DNA of 64,000 nucleotides from positions 930,001-994,000 of the forward strand of contig CP114485.1 in assembly GCA_027186245.1 (NCBI GenBank), given 5' to 3'. The stretch comes from Coriaria nepalensis. Its lineage: Eukaryota > Streptophyta > Magnoliopsida > Cucurbitales > Coriariaceae. This document shows, piece after piece, positions 24,034 through 35,035 of the stretch; position 1 is the first letter of the stretch, and every line of letters starts with the position of its first letter. A program made the translations under genes and the position numbers. The notes beneath the pieces are model-generated. The model had not been told where the DNA came from, searched no databases, and saw nothing but the letters and a program-made list of their open reading frames with translations.

Positions 24034-26089
24034 ATGAGTGACGGTGACCACTCCGGTTCACCTTCCGAAGCCGTTGGGGAGTTGGGAGTCGGAGGCGGCG
24101 ATGACGAGTTGGTGATGGAGGGAAAGAGTGGAGGTGGTGGCGGTGGCGGGCAGAGAGGGAGAGTGAAGGGACCGTGGTCGCCGGAGGAGGACGCGGTGTT
24201 GAGTAAGCTGGTGAGCAATTTCGGGCCAAGGAACTGGAGTATGATCGCGAGGGGAATTCCTGGGAGGTCTGGGAAATCGTGCCGGCTTAGATGGTGTAAT
24301 CAGCTCGACCCTTATGTTAAGCGCAAGCCCTTTACTGGTAAAAAAAACTGCTTCAAATTTGAAACTTTCTTTGTTCCTCGCTCAGATTTTCCTTTTTCGT
24401 TTATTTGGTTGAAAGTTTTTTCAAATTTTTTCTGTGGATGAATGGCTGATGGGGGATTTTTTTTTTTTGTGTTGTTGCATTTCTAGGATTTGAGTTATCT
24501 CTGATGGATGATTGGATCTTCCTTTCTTGATTGTCATTGTTTTCTTTTTGTGGAATATAAAAGGCTGAGAAAATGGAAGATGATTGATTTCACTGGATGA
24601 ATAGGTTGAAGGTTGAAACTTTAGACATTACTAGATTCTGCTCTAAGTGAGTTAGATATTGAGTTAATTAGGACCGAAAAGAATTGAAGACGGATCAAGT
24701 TTGCCTCTTAGTTGTGAAGTTTGGGGGTTCTATGCTTTGGTATCAGGTCACTCATTTGGTTAAGCTAACTGCAAAATTTTGAAAATCAATATTTATAACC
24801 AAATTTGCATGCGCATAATTGTTTAGCGGAGTTATGTTTGCAATGTGAGGTTACTTATTCCATTCCTATACATACTTGTGATGCTTTAGTTCAGTACTTA
24901 AATATTGATTCATTGAAAAGGAAGAAATGGCATCATTTTGTAGGTTCTAAAGACAACCCTCTTTTCTTCTCCTATTACTCCTTTTATACTTTATCAGTTT
25001 ATAATTTGAAATCACATGAATGTTGAAATCTAAGACTGCAGAACCATGTGGTTAGAATGTGACTCGCATTTAATCTAGTTTACTTTGTTCTTCTTCTTAT
25101 GAATCTGATACACATATATATGCACACTTATGAGGTGTTATGGAACTTGAATCACTGCAGATGAAGAGGATCGACTTATAATTTCAGCTCACTCAATCCA
25201 TGGAAACAAATGGGCTGCTATTGCGAGGCTCCTTCCTGGGAGAACAGATAATGCCATCAAGAATCACTGGAATTCTTCGCTGAAACGTAGGCTTTTAGAG
25301 CAGAGGAGGTTTAAACCAGGATCCGAAATCAGAATGGAAGATGTCAATCTAGACAGTACAAAGACATCCTCTGAAGAAACCCAATCAAATGGCGGTACAA
25401 ATCCATTCAATCCCCCAGAAGAAAGAGACTCAAAAGCGGATAACATATCAAATCAGGTAGAAGACAGCGCTGAAATGAGGGAGTGTCCTGTCCTTGGCAA
25501 AGCAATGAAGGAACATTCTACTCTTTCTCGTCCGATGCCTCGAATTAGCGCATTTAGTGTTTACAATCCTCCAAGAGGGCCAAGAACCAGCTCCTTGTTC
25601 TCAAGAACAGCCCCTGTTCAGGGCCCTTTGTTTCAAGCTTCGAAACTAGATCTTGGGGTTTGTAAACTCCTTGAAGATATATGTGGTGAAAGAACAGCTC
25701 TTTTGCATTGCGGGCATGGCTGCTGTGGTGAGGGCCATTCTCGTAACTCTTTGTTGGGTCCGGAGTTTGTTGAATATGCAGAACCGCCGTCTTTCTCAAG
25801 TCAAGAGTTAATCTCAATAGCGACAGATTTGAACAGCATTGCATGGATCGAGAGTGGGCTTGAGAGTAGTGGTGCCAAAATTGCAGACAACTTAGCAAGC
25901 CAGGGACTGATTCAGGGGGTTAGTGTTGCTTCACAAATGGGATTGATAGAACAGAGTTTGAAGAATGATCATGTTTGGTTCGAAGAGGGAGGGAGCAGAT
26001 TAATGGGAATGGTGACAGAAGTTCTTTCTTCTTCACAAATGCCTGGACTCCGTTTGCTGAGGCCAGCTGAAGTAGAGGGGTTGAGCTAA
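24034..26089 (+). CDS. MYB109: R2R3-MYB transcription factor, AtMYB25/AtMYB109 type
   Basis: Nuclear transcription factor. Two exons (24034-24337 and 25161-26089) join in frame across one GT-AG intron of about 820 bases, giving 410 residues. After an acidic, Gly-rich N terminus, R2 is at about residues 48-98 ([40 protein letters not shown]). R3 follows the splice junction ([38 protein letters not shown]). The repeats are nearly those of subgroup-23 MYBs (AtMYB1, 25, 109). The long C-terminal region holds a Cys/His-rich patch ([13 protein letters not shown]) and ends [10 protein letters not shown]. No lesion is seen. Arabidopsis MYB25 and MYB109 lie next to ProT genes, as here, which supports the assignment. 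Related proteins act in ABA and seed responses and, in cotton, fibre development. Confidence 0.94.
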
Positions 26090-27277
26090 GTTTGCAAAAC
26101 TGGATGTATTTCCTTGTTTGTGGCATTTGAATCTTGGGAGAGGAGTTACAGAGACCAATTATTGAGTGTTACATAGTTTTTTTCTGCTTGATTAATGGAA
26201 GGCAGGGCCACAGTTTTGTGAAAAAGAAAACGAAAAAGTATCATTTTTTTTGCTCTTGTTCTTTAGCAAACGAAGGGATGGCATGGCAACTAGTTGGTTG
26301 CATTTCATGATTGCGGTACATCTTCCCTAAGAACGTAACTAGGCTTGATTCAATCAATTTAGCATTTTTACAAATCAATATTATTGATCTTGGTCCATGT
26401 ACAGAGCATCTACTTTCGGAACCTCGATTTGTGAGTGGTGGCGTGTGCTTTTTATCCAGTGATTCGGGGCGCATCAAATCTTAAAGAGGGAAAAGGAAAG
26501 AACGAGAAAGAAAATGAACAAGGTAAAGAGATATCTGTGTTTGACTCGTTGACTGTTGATATCTGAAATCTAATCTGCTTGGAGGAAAACATGAACATTT
26601 AATCAGTAGAGACAGAAATGAAACATCACTGCATGATGTGTATGTTGTATGTCATGCCAATATTTTAATTTATTTTTATTAAATAAATATAAATATGATA
26701 ATCATATATTTTTTTATACCATAAGGTTTAAAGAAGAAATTGAATTTACTCATCGATCAATTATTTAAGTGGGTCACACTGTACCGACTACTACTGATCT
26801 TCATCTATTATTACAAGGAGATGCGAGTATTGATTGTACCTGGACAAAACAAAAGAAAAAAGAGGATCATGTTCTTATGTTTATATATTTATTGATTCAT
26901 TTCTCTTCTCTTCTCTTCTCTTCTCTTCTCTTGCAGAGAGATCGATGACTGACGCGAGAGCGGCGTGCTTTTCTGCTGTGCTGTAAATAAAAGTGTATAA
27001 TTGTCTCTGAAACATATTTTTATCGATTTCTCTCTCTCCCCCTCTCTCCCCTCCTCCAGTCCTCCTGCACTTGTGGAAGGCACCGACACAAACAAGCACT
27101 CATCAGAACAGTCAAGTGGGCCCTCCTTCCTTTATTACAGTCGTGGACTCGCGGTTCCTTCTTCTTATTCTTCTTATTTTCTGTAAAAAAGCTTTCATTC
27201 TTACCTACTAAGGTTCTACGAAAAGCCAACTCGCAGAAAGCTTCTTCAACCTTAAGTGGGGCGGAGGCCTCCTCTAC
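26090..27277. other. Intergenic, MYB 3' flank and RINGv-gene promoter
   Basis: No gene is seen. A pentanucleotide microsatellite and CT-rich tracts (27027-27060) lie 250-400 bases upstream of the RINGv start codon. Confidence 0.55.
26901..26932. repeat. (TTCTC)n pentanucleotide microsatellite
   Basis: About six perfect copies of TTCTC, ending in ttgcag. Pyrimidine-rich on the plus strand, upstream of the plus-strand RINGv gene. Confidence 0.95.
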
Positions 27278-27391
27278 ATGAAGATTGCCTTTCTGGGTCC
27301 ATGCGATGGAGGCCATAGACGTTTCTCATCATGTGGTGCGTTTAGAAGAAGGAGCTTGCCGGAGCACCGTACTCAGTTCCGGCACGAGTGA
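27278..27391 (+). promoter_or_regulatory. Overlapping upstream ORFs of the RINGv gene
   Basis: ATG 27278 opens a 37-codon frame ending at TGA 27389-27391. ATG 27301 opens a five-codon frame ending at TAG 27316-27318. Both overlap the main start at 27306 in other frames. If the transcript begins upstream of 27278, scanning ribosomes meet two start codons before the main one, which would lower translation. The transcript start is not known. Confidence 0.5.
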
Positions 27392-28926
27392 CTTGTCAGA
27401 TGACGAGCATAGATGCTCGAGTACTGAGTTTGGAGATGAGATTGTTGGGGTGGTGGGTGAGAAAGGGAGGGGATCCTCTGCATCTGTGTGTTCGGTTGAT
27501 GATGATGATCAGTTGGATCAGGAATGTGGGGTCCAGGAGGTTAAGGTACAGCTGGAAAAAGTCGAGAGGGATTGTAGGATTTGTCATCTCAGCATGGATG
27601 CAACGAATCATGAATCCGGGATTCCTATTGAGCTTGGATGTTGCTGTAAGGAGGATTTAGCTGCTGCTCATAAGGAATGTGCTGAAGCTTGGTTCAAGAT
27701 CAAGGGTAACAAGTTAGTACTCCGACAAAAAGAAACCAAACTTTATATATGAAGAAATACAGATATATCATTTTTTTTTCTCATTGAGAATGAACCTTCG
27801 TGGATCAAAATGTGAGCTTTTTTATGGTTTTTTTCCGGAGTATTATGAACTTCTGAAGCATGAATTTTGATTCTGGCAGTATTATGCAATTTGATCTCTA
27901 CTTTGTCTGATTAGACTATAAAATGTTAGATCAGAAGATCGAGCTATAAAAAGAAAAAATACTAAGACTAAACCAGAGTAAAAGTTGGCCACACTTGTAG
28001 AGTTTTCTGAATGATGTTTTCAGTATGTTTAGTAATTTGGTTCTACTCTGAAAACTTCTAATTATCTCATTAGATTAGAAGTAGTTCTTTCCAAGTTGGA
28101 ATTCGTCATAGCCTACGGGCACAAAGATTTTGCATTTGTGGTGTAATGTGGTTGCATGATTCAGTTCCTTCTGGCTTGTTCTGCACCAAAGGATGATGTT
28201 TTAAACTCGTAAACTATCAATGGTTGCAAAGTTGCTCCATTTGGACGACTTAGGAAGTTAGTATACATCTATATTATTCTATGTTTTTAGATCCTGTATG
28301 CTTCGATCGATCTTCAATCATGCTTGGAATCTTCATACTAATTGCTATGTATGAAAAAGTCATGCATCTTTCCTCTTATAATATGATTGGTGGATCAATC
28401 TTCTGCCCTGTTATAAACCTTTTGGCCTACGTATTTGGTCTTACTCTTTTTGCTCTTTAGTTGTCATCAATTACTCCATAAAAATGAACAAAATATGATA
28501 AGAAAATTACACCAAAAAAAAAAAAAAAAAGATAGACTTGAAATTCTACATTGACTAATGTTTGATGCACATCGGCACATGTTTAGGAAAAGAGAAAAGA
28601 AAAACGTACATTTATCCCATTTGCTTCAACCATTAATGAAATCTGTTTTCATAATATATATGATGCTTTCTGTGCTGCTAAAATACAGAACGTGCGAGAT
28701 ATGTGGGTCTACTGCCCAGAATGTCTCGGGTGTGAATGAAACAGAGTTGATAGAACAGTGGAACGAGTCTAACAATGCGACAATGGCATCCTCAACAACG
28801 ACCGCCGCCCCTTCAACAGAGACTCGAAACTTCTGGCAGGGACATCACTTCCTTAATTTCTTGTTAGCTTGTATGGTCTTTGCCTTTGTCATCTCCTGGC
28901 TTTTTCACTTCAATGTACCGTCGTAG
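27306..28926 (+). CDS. RINGv (RING-CH, MARCH-like) membrane E3 ubiquitin ligase
   Basis: Two exons (27306-27712, 28689-28926) join in frame across an intron of 976 bases, giving 214 residues. The C4HC3 RING-variant domain spans the junction: CRICHLSMDATNHES, ELGCCCKEDLAAAHKECAE, then CEICGSTAQNV. This arrangement binds two zinc ions and recruits E2 enzymes. One C-terminal hydrophobic segment (FLNFLLACMVFAFVISWLF) should anchor it in a membrane. The N-terminal 90 residues are acidic and unstructured. Start 27306 (MEAIDVSHHVV) is chosen because it opens the RINGv frame; two earlier ATGs are in other frames. No lesion is seen. Substrates are unknown. Confidence 0.88.
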
Positions 28927-30435
28927 AGAAACCGGTCCGTGTCTTAAGAGATCCCAAGATCGATCCTTGCATGGTTCCATGGTTCTGCATCCTTGCAAAA
29001 ATCTGTTCTTAATGTTTCTTTGTAATGACTAGGTGCTAGTTAATTTTATCATCCATCCGCATTCTGTTTATATTGGGTATAGACCTGAATTAAAAACTTC
29101 AAACATTGTCTACTTTCTGTATGCCTTGTACTTGCAGAGTATGGTTTTGTGTGTGAAAATGTTTGCTCTTTCCTTCTAACTTGGAAGAAACAAAGATAAC
29201 TTGGTACAAGATACAGAAACAGAGGCCCGCCCAGAAAAACATACGGGTTGAGTCATCAAGTTGTTCATGTTGTTTAGAAGGTTATGCAAGTGCATGAGTT
29301 GCTGCAATGAACATGCCGCCAATAGCGCTGCAACCTTGGTCTGCTTCAGGCACTTCTTGACCGGAAAAAGTCAACTACTATATTATTTTAAAACATTTAT
29401 ATCATATATAGGTATATACCTATGTATTTCCTTATTACAATGCTGTCAACAATTAACATCATAATCACATAAAACACCCATCAATTAAAATATGGTTTAA
29501 CGAAGTCTTAATCAAGGGTTAAGGACGAAAACAAACTGCAGACATGTATCGAATAATTAAAGAGTTAATGCCGCACCGGTAAGTAACAGATTGGGCGGGT
29601 TTCCTGACCACCGATGCTTGCTTGGAACTGCATGCACTGTCTTACACCGACAAATTCTATGTTAATCAAAGAGTTTGAAGATTGATTATGTTATTGTTAT
29701 GGACTTTATCCATTTGGACAAGACATTTTGGCAGCTCAGCAAAGCAAAGTGTCGTAGCTTAGGTGGTTGTCGAAAGGAAGCAAAGTGCAGTAAACATTGA
29801 ATCAGTTTTGCTTAATTTGTATGTTTCTTCCATTGATTCTGTCAATCAATTAATGAGTTTGTTGTTTTGTATGTGATGGTGGTCATTATTTGGTGAATTA
29901 CTGATCCAAATTGGTTAAATTTGGCAGCTCCAGCCTCCATGTACACCAGCCTCTAGAGAATATTCGGAATTTTGTGTTTGACATACTCTTTACGGTGTCT
30001 AGACGGGCACAGAATTGACCTGGTGATTAATACTTTAATCGTTTGTTAATTAAAGAACGAATCGTTTCTCCACTCTCCAGACTGTAATAATATCAGTTTC
30101 TTTATGAATTTTTTAAAATTTAACTTAATTTTAATTAATATTTTATTATTAAAATTAATTATATATTTTTTTAAAATAAAAAAATATTATTATCTATTTA
30201 TTATATATATATATATATATATAAGTAGATGTTAGTGCTGAGGAAACAAAAGATTTGAGTTAAATTTAGTTAGTTCAATATCTTAAAGATTCTTGTAATA
30301 TTTGTCACCATCAATCATTTGATAACAATAACTAACGAGCAACCCAAGTTTCCAACAAAATACAAAGCATCTCTTCTTCTTCAAACAATCACCACCTCAT
30401 TCCTCTTCTTCTTTCTCTCTTCCTTATTCTCAAAC
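28927..30435. other. Intergenic, AT-rich
   Basis: Holds the 3' flank of the RINGv gene and then AT-rich sequence, with a TA microsatellite at 30201-30223. No exon is recognised. Confidence 0.55.
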
Positions 30436-32046
30436 ATGAGAAAGCTGTGTCCGAATTTTGACCGGGAAGATGGACTGGACACGGTGCTGGAAGTTCCGGT
30501 TCCAGAAGAGATGTTCTCGGCCAGTTCGAACAAGAACCCGGCTCTATTATGGTAAACAATGAAGCACTGGATGAAATCGAACGGTCCAAAATCATCACAG
30601 CCTTCGCTAATGGCTTCGATTATAGGTGGAAAAAATGCAGAGATACAGCTCCTGCTCGGCGTTGCAGGGGCCCCCTTATTCCCCCTCCCAATTCATCAAC
30701 AACCCATCAATCATAACAATATAAAAGACAATCCCATTGTAGATCTCACTTTGTTACTTCTTTCATGATCTCCACTACAATCTCATATATTCTAACAATA
30801 ATATTACTGCGATTATGTCTGTAGGGGGCTTCCATGGCGAAGTATATAGTGCAGCAATATGTAGCGGCAGTGGGGGGAGAGCGTGATTTGAATTCGGTGG
30901 AAAGTACGTATGCTATGGGGAAGGTAAATATGGCAACTTCAGAGTTTTCATCAGGTGAAAATCAATTAGCCGGCAACCACAACAAGGTGGCGAAGGCGGT
31001 GAACGGGATGAGACACGGCGGAGGAGGAAAGAGATGGGTGGGTTTGTGTTGTGGCAGAAGCCAGAGATATGGTGCTTGGAGCTTATGTTGTCTAGGCGTA
31101 AGATTAGTGCAGGAAGTGATGGGAAGGTGGCTTGGCGGCAGACGCCACGGCACCGGTCTCATGCTTCTAGGGGCCCACCTAGATCCCTCCGACGCTTCTT
31201 ACAGGTGCCCCTTCAGCTCAACTCCTCTGTCCTGCTGTTTTGTCACTGTTGACTTTTCCCCTGTTTTTCCTTATGTTAGTTATATTTGGTGGACTGTGAC
31301 TTTATAAGAGAAGGCTTAGAATAGTCAAATGACAAAAGTATCTCAAATCCATTTTTTTATTGACAAGTTGAAGAATTAAACTTTAACAGAGACTCCATCC
31401 AAGGAGCACAGCAATTCTTTTCTCCAACTCAATCTGCATGGGAGAGGACGATAAACGAAGAGCAATATTATACTGAAACTGGAAGCAGAGCCAACAGCAC
31501 TAAGAGCAAGAAGCAGTAGCAACGTAGAGATAATAAGAGACACAATTTGGGGTTATTTCAGCCAGAGGACTGGACTTCTAGTTCAACTAGAAGACACCCA
31601 TTTGCTTGGACTCGAATCTTCAAAAAGCAACGATGGAATTTTCTGGGAAACCACGATGGAGTCATTGATTCAAGATTACAGAACCATAGATTGAATTAAC
31701 ATAGCACACGAAGGAAAAACCTCCGTCTCTCTGTTTAGGTTTGGTGAAAGCTCTGACAATCATTCCAGAACAAGAATAGAAGAGACTTGGCAGATTGAAG
31801 AAATTGATTTTAACATAAAGGGTTGTTTATCTATGGATTTCTTTTTGCCTCCCGGCGATTTGAAGAGAGAAGATGATGACGGAGAAGGAGAAGGGATAGA
31901 GGTTGTAACGCGTAGTAATAATAGTAATAGGCTCCCCCTATTGACAAACCTCTTTAGTTGCAAAGATTGGGGCTTCTCAGATTGTTGCCATTGATGCTGA
32001 TGATTCATCAGATAGTATTCCAAGCGATGAAGCTGATGAATTATAG
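30436..32046 (+). pseudogene. DUF620-family protein pseudogene
   Basis: Matches plant DUF620 proteins (for example At5g05840), whose function is unknown. It starts normally (MRKLCPNFDREDGLDTVLEV, PVPEEMF) but TAA (30553-30555) replaces an expected Gln codon after ALLW. NAEIQLLLGVAGAPL and AKYIVQQYVAAVGGERDLN follow. A shift near 31028 puts GGFVLWQKPEIWCLELML and GPPRSLRRFLQ in another frame. The exon from about 31390 has further shifts (TINEEQYYT against LKLEAEPTALRARSSSNVEI) before IWGYFSQRTGLLVQLED. A TGA at 31692-31694, with one residue missing, breaks RTID/NIAHEGKTSVSLF. The end is clean: IEEIDFNIKG, MDFFLPPGDL, SSDSIPSDEADEL. Many lesions with exon order kept indicate an old unprocessed pseudogene. 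Confidence 0.88.
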
Positions 32047-32381
32047 TCTTTTTACTTCCACTTTTCTTATGGCTGCATATAGCCTATATAAAGTACATAT
32101 ATGGTACATATACTGAATTCTATTAAACTCTGCTAAATTAGCAGCATAAAGTCCGAAGTCTTGGGGAATAAGATTACTTCACTAAACATATTTTACATAG
32201 TTTCCAAATGTCTATTCCCTTCACACAAGAACCAAAACACGGCAAAGATACAAAGCACTCGCAGAATTACACACTAGAAACGAAACAGATCATTTACCCG
32301 ACCATCATCATTTATTTGACATCATGAAAGACAAGACCCTTTTTCAGCTGAAACTAACGGAGACTCTTGAAGAGGTGTGTT
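32047..32381. other. Intergenic, converging 3' flanks
   Basis: Three hundred bases between the DUF620 relic and the stop of the minus-strand heat-shock gene. Nothing else is seen. Confidence 0.6.
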
Positions 32382-32849
32382 TTAACCAGTGATATCAATG
32401 GCTTTAACCTCAGGCTTCTTCTCTTCCACTTTAGGCACAACGATAGTCAGAACGCCATTATCCAAGCTGGCCTTAACCTGATCAAGGTTTGCGTTTTCGG
32501 GCAGCCTAAACCTCCTCAGGAACTTCCCACTGCTGCGCTCAACTCTATGCCACTTGTCGTTATTCTCCTCCTGCTCCCTGATCCTTTCTCCACTTATCTG
32601 CAACACTCTGCCTTCTTCAACCTCCACCTTCACCTCCTCCTTCTTCAGCCCTGGAACATCGACTTTGAAAATATGAGCTTCCAGAGTCTCTTTCCAGTCG
32701 ATTCGAGCGTTGACGATAGCAGAGGTCTCTCGAGCAGCGGAGGGGAGATTAGCAACAGTGAATCCCTCAAAGGGATCCCATATATCTAAAGAAACTGGGT
32801 CGAAGACGTTGCTCCTTCTACTGCCAAACAGGCTTGGGATGATCGACAT
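32382..32849 (-). CDS. Class I small heat-shock protein (HSP20, ~17-18 kDa)
   Basis: Cytosolic ATP-independent chaperone that holds unfolding proteins. Intronless, 155 residues, the normal class I length. It opens [20 protein letters not shown], the class I N-terminal motif, and includes [11 protein letters not shown]. The alpha-crystallin domain covers about residues 46-140: [59 protein letters not shown] and the GVLTIVVPK strand. It ends EVKAIDITG, with the oligomer-forming IxI-like motif (IDI). No lesion is seen. A TATA box (32951-32960) and a heat-shock-element-like array farther upstream fit heat induction. Confidence 0.96.
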   Translation of the reverse strand: MSIIPSLFGSRRSNVFDPVSLDIWDPFEGFTVANLPSAARETSAIVNARIDWKETLEAHIFKVDVPGLKKEEVKVEVEEGRVLQISGERIREQEENNDKWHRVERSSGKFLRRFRLPENANLDQVKASLDNGVLTIVVPKVEEKKPEVKAIDITG

Positions 32850-32950
32850 GGTTTACTGGGTGTAAGATTGGTTTTAGAGAGAGCTATTCAATTTGCGTAT
32901 AGGTCTTTTGGGTTTTTGTTTTCTGATGCAAATGATGGATGTGAGAGAGA

Positions 32951-33075
32951 TTTATATAGGACGTGAGAGAGGGCTCTAGTGCTTTCCTGGCTCTTCTCTT
33001 ATCTTTCTTCGTTCTTCTTCTCGTTTTGTGATGGGATAGAAAGAGATGATGATCCCAGACGGTTCCGTAAGCTTC
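32951..33075 (-). promoter_or_regulatory. Small HSP promoter: TATA box and imperfect heat-shock element
   Basis: Reading the minus strand, TATATAAA lies about 102-111 bases before the start codon. About 100 bases farther out, 33063-33075 reads TTC, two bases, TAA, two bases, TTC on the plus strand. That is one mismatch from the TTCnnGAAnnTTC heat-shock element. More TTC units lie between 32997 and 33021. Confidence 0.45.
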
Positions 33076-35035
33076 GACCACCTTCTCCAACATTTCGAAT
33101 TCGCTGTTACAAATGTCATCCTCTTCAAAACTACGTGTCGTTTTCTACGTGATAGTAGCAGATAAAGATATTTAGCGGTTTCGGCCCAAACCGGTTCCAT
33201 TATTACTTACGTGAGCACAAAATTTGCGGTTGAAATTTAATTTGACAAAATAGAATCAAGTTTTACAATTCGATTTTATTTAATATTTTAAGTTAATATT
33301 TAAAATAAATTGATGTTATTTTAATATATTCAATAAAATTAAAAAATTAAAATCGGCTCAAATTTAAATTAACCTAATATTTACTCCAAATCGTGGTCTC
33401 GTAGTAACTAATCCGAGAATCTTTCGACCTAGAGTATAGAACTATAGTATCCAGGTGGGATTCAAGTGTCTGACAGAGCATCAGTTATTATGTGGACCAA
33501 CTCTGCATCCTCAGTGAAGGCTTTCACTCTTGGTCTTCCAGCAAAGCCCAAATGTGCAAACCAACCATTTCTGACAAACTTAAGTTGGATCCAGAAGGAG
33601 AATGAAGATTTAATAAAACATGGGCCCAATTGGCCGGTAGGCCCAGTACATCCTTCTTCTTTTTTTAGGTTACATTTTCATTTAAAGAATTATTGAAATA
33701 TATTCCAGAAAGTAAATAATATGAGTCTATAACATGCTTAATGAATACGACTGTCTCACAAATTTGCCACCACCGAAAGTCACTATAAATAAATAGAAAG
33801 GGCCCCACTATTTTAAATAAATATATGCACCAAAATTTCATGAAATCATCCCCTTCAACGCATTTATTTATTTTTATTTTTTAAATAAATAAATAATGAT
33901 TTATTTAGTCGTAATATTTTGTTATTATATCATTTTGAAAATTTGAGCGGGAAAAACATGTAAAAACATGAATACAGACTTTTATACAGTATGAGGACAA
34001 AGAAAGAAGGAAGGAAAAAGGGAAGGGAAGGAGGACAGTAAAAGAAATAGGTGATGTTGACCGAGTCAAACAAGTCGCAGTGTCCGATCGAGCCGAATCC
34101 CAACAACCAAAGTTGTCTCCAACTTCTACCTATTTCAAGGAAACAGAACAAAAAAGAAGCGGGAAAAATAAAAGCATATTGGGAAACTGTTCAAGAAATG
34201 GGCACATAAAAGGGGTTAACATCCTTTGGGACCCATTAAAAAGACAACAACATCGTACGGCATATTTCAGGCCCATACCGAAATCAATGCCACCATCATA
34301 TCCCGTCCCAACTCCTTAATTACTTCAACTTCAAGCCAAACAAACCCCACACAACCAATTTGAAGTAAAAGTGTCATTGTACACAGCATTTTCTTCTTTT
34401 GTCTTTTCAAATTTCCACTTTACTCTCTGTCAAGTTAACGTGCATAATAATACATAAATATTTACACATACATATCATTAATGGTAATAAAGAAGCAATT
34501 AGAGGCAGAGACTTTTCCAAAAGGCCAAATAATTTATATATATATATATCTTAGGACCTTATTATATAACACTTGCATTTAATAGGGGGATTATGTTACA
34601 AACCAAGGGATATATGAAATGAAACACAATATTAAAATGACCCACTTATTACAAACCTAAAGTTAAATAAAAACAAAAAACAGAAACAAGAACACAACCG
34701 TCTTCCTTAATTCTCCGCCCCATAAAAGACCATGTTCTCTTTCTTCAGTCTTTGGGATGAATGAACTAAACTTTTACTCTGTTCTTTTCATCAAAAGCTG
34801 CTGCTGAAACATACTTGGCAAAATAACAACTGGATTTCTTATTGATCCCCCCTAACCTAACAGACACATTCTTCAATTTCCTTGTAATAACAAAAAGATA
34901 GCACAAAACACTAGTTCCTATCGCAAACTGTTTCTTCCTACCATCACTATACTTTGGTTCTTTGTCCCAAAATCCCATACCCTAACACACACAATGACAG
35001 TTGTAACAACGCTTTAATGAGGATGAAGGCCTTTA
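33076..35035. other. Intergenic, AT-rich
   Basis: No gene is supported. Open frames at 33466-33696, 34080-34319 and 34766-34978 (minus) have no family features. The right end is the 3' flank of the next minus-strand gene. Confidence 0.5.

Noticed and set aside
23869..24229. Pro/Ser-rich minus-strand frames opposite MYB exon 1
   Set aside because: They arise from the Gly-rich coding strand of the MYB gene.
32367..32789. Plus-strand frame of 140 residues over the heat-shock gene
   Set aside because: Antisense shadow of the intact HSP20 coding sequence.
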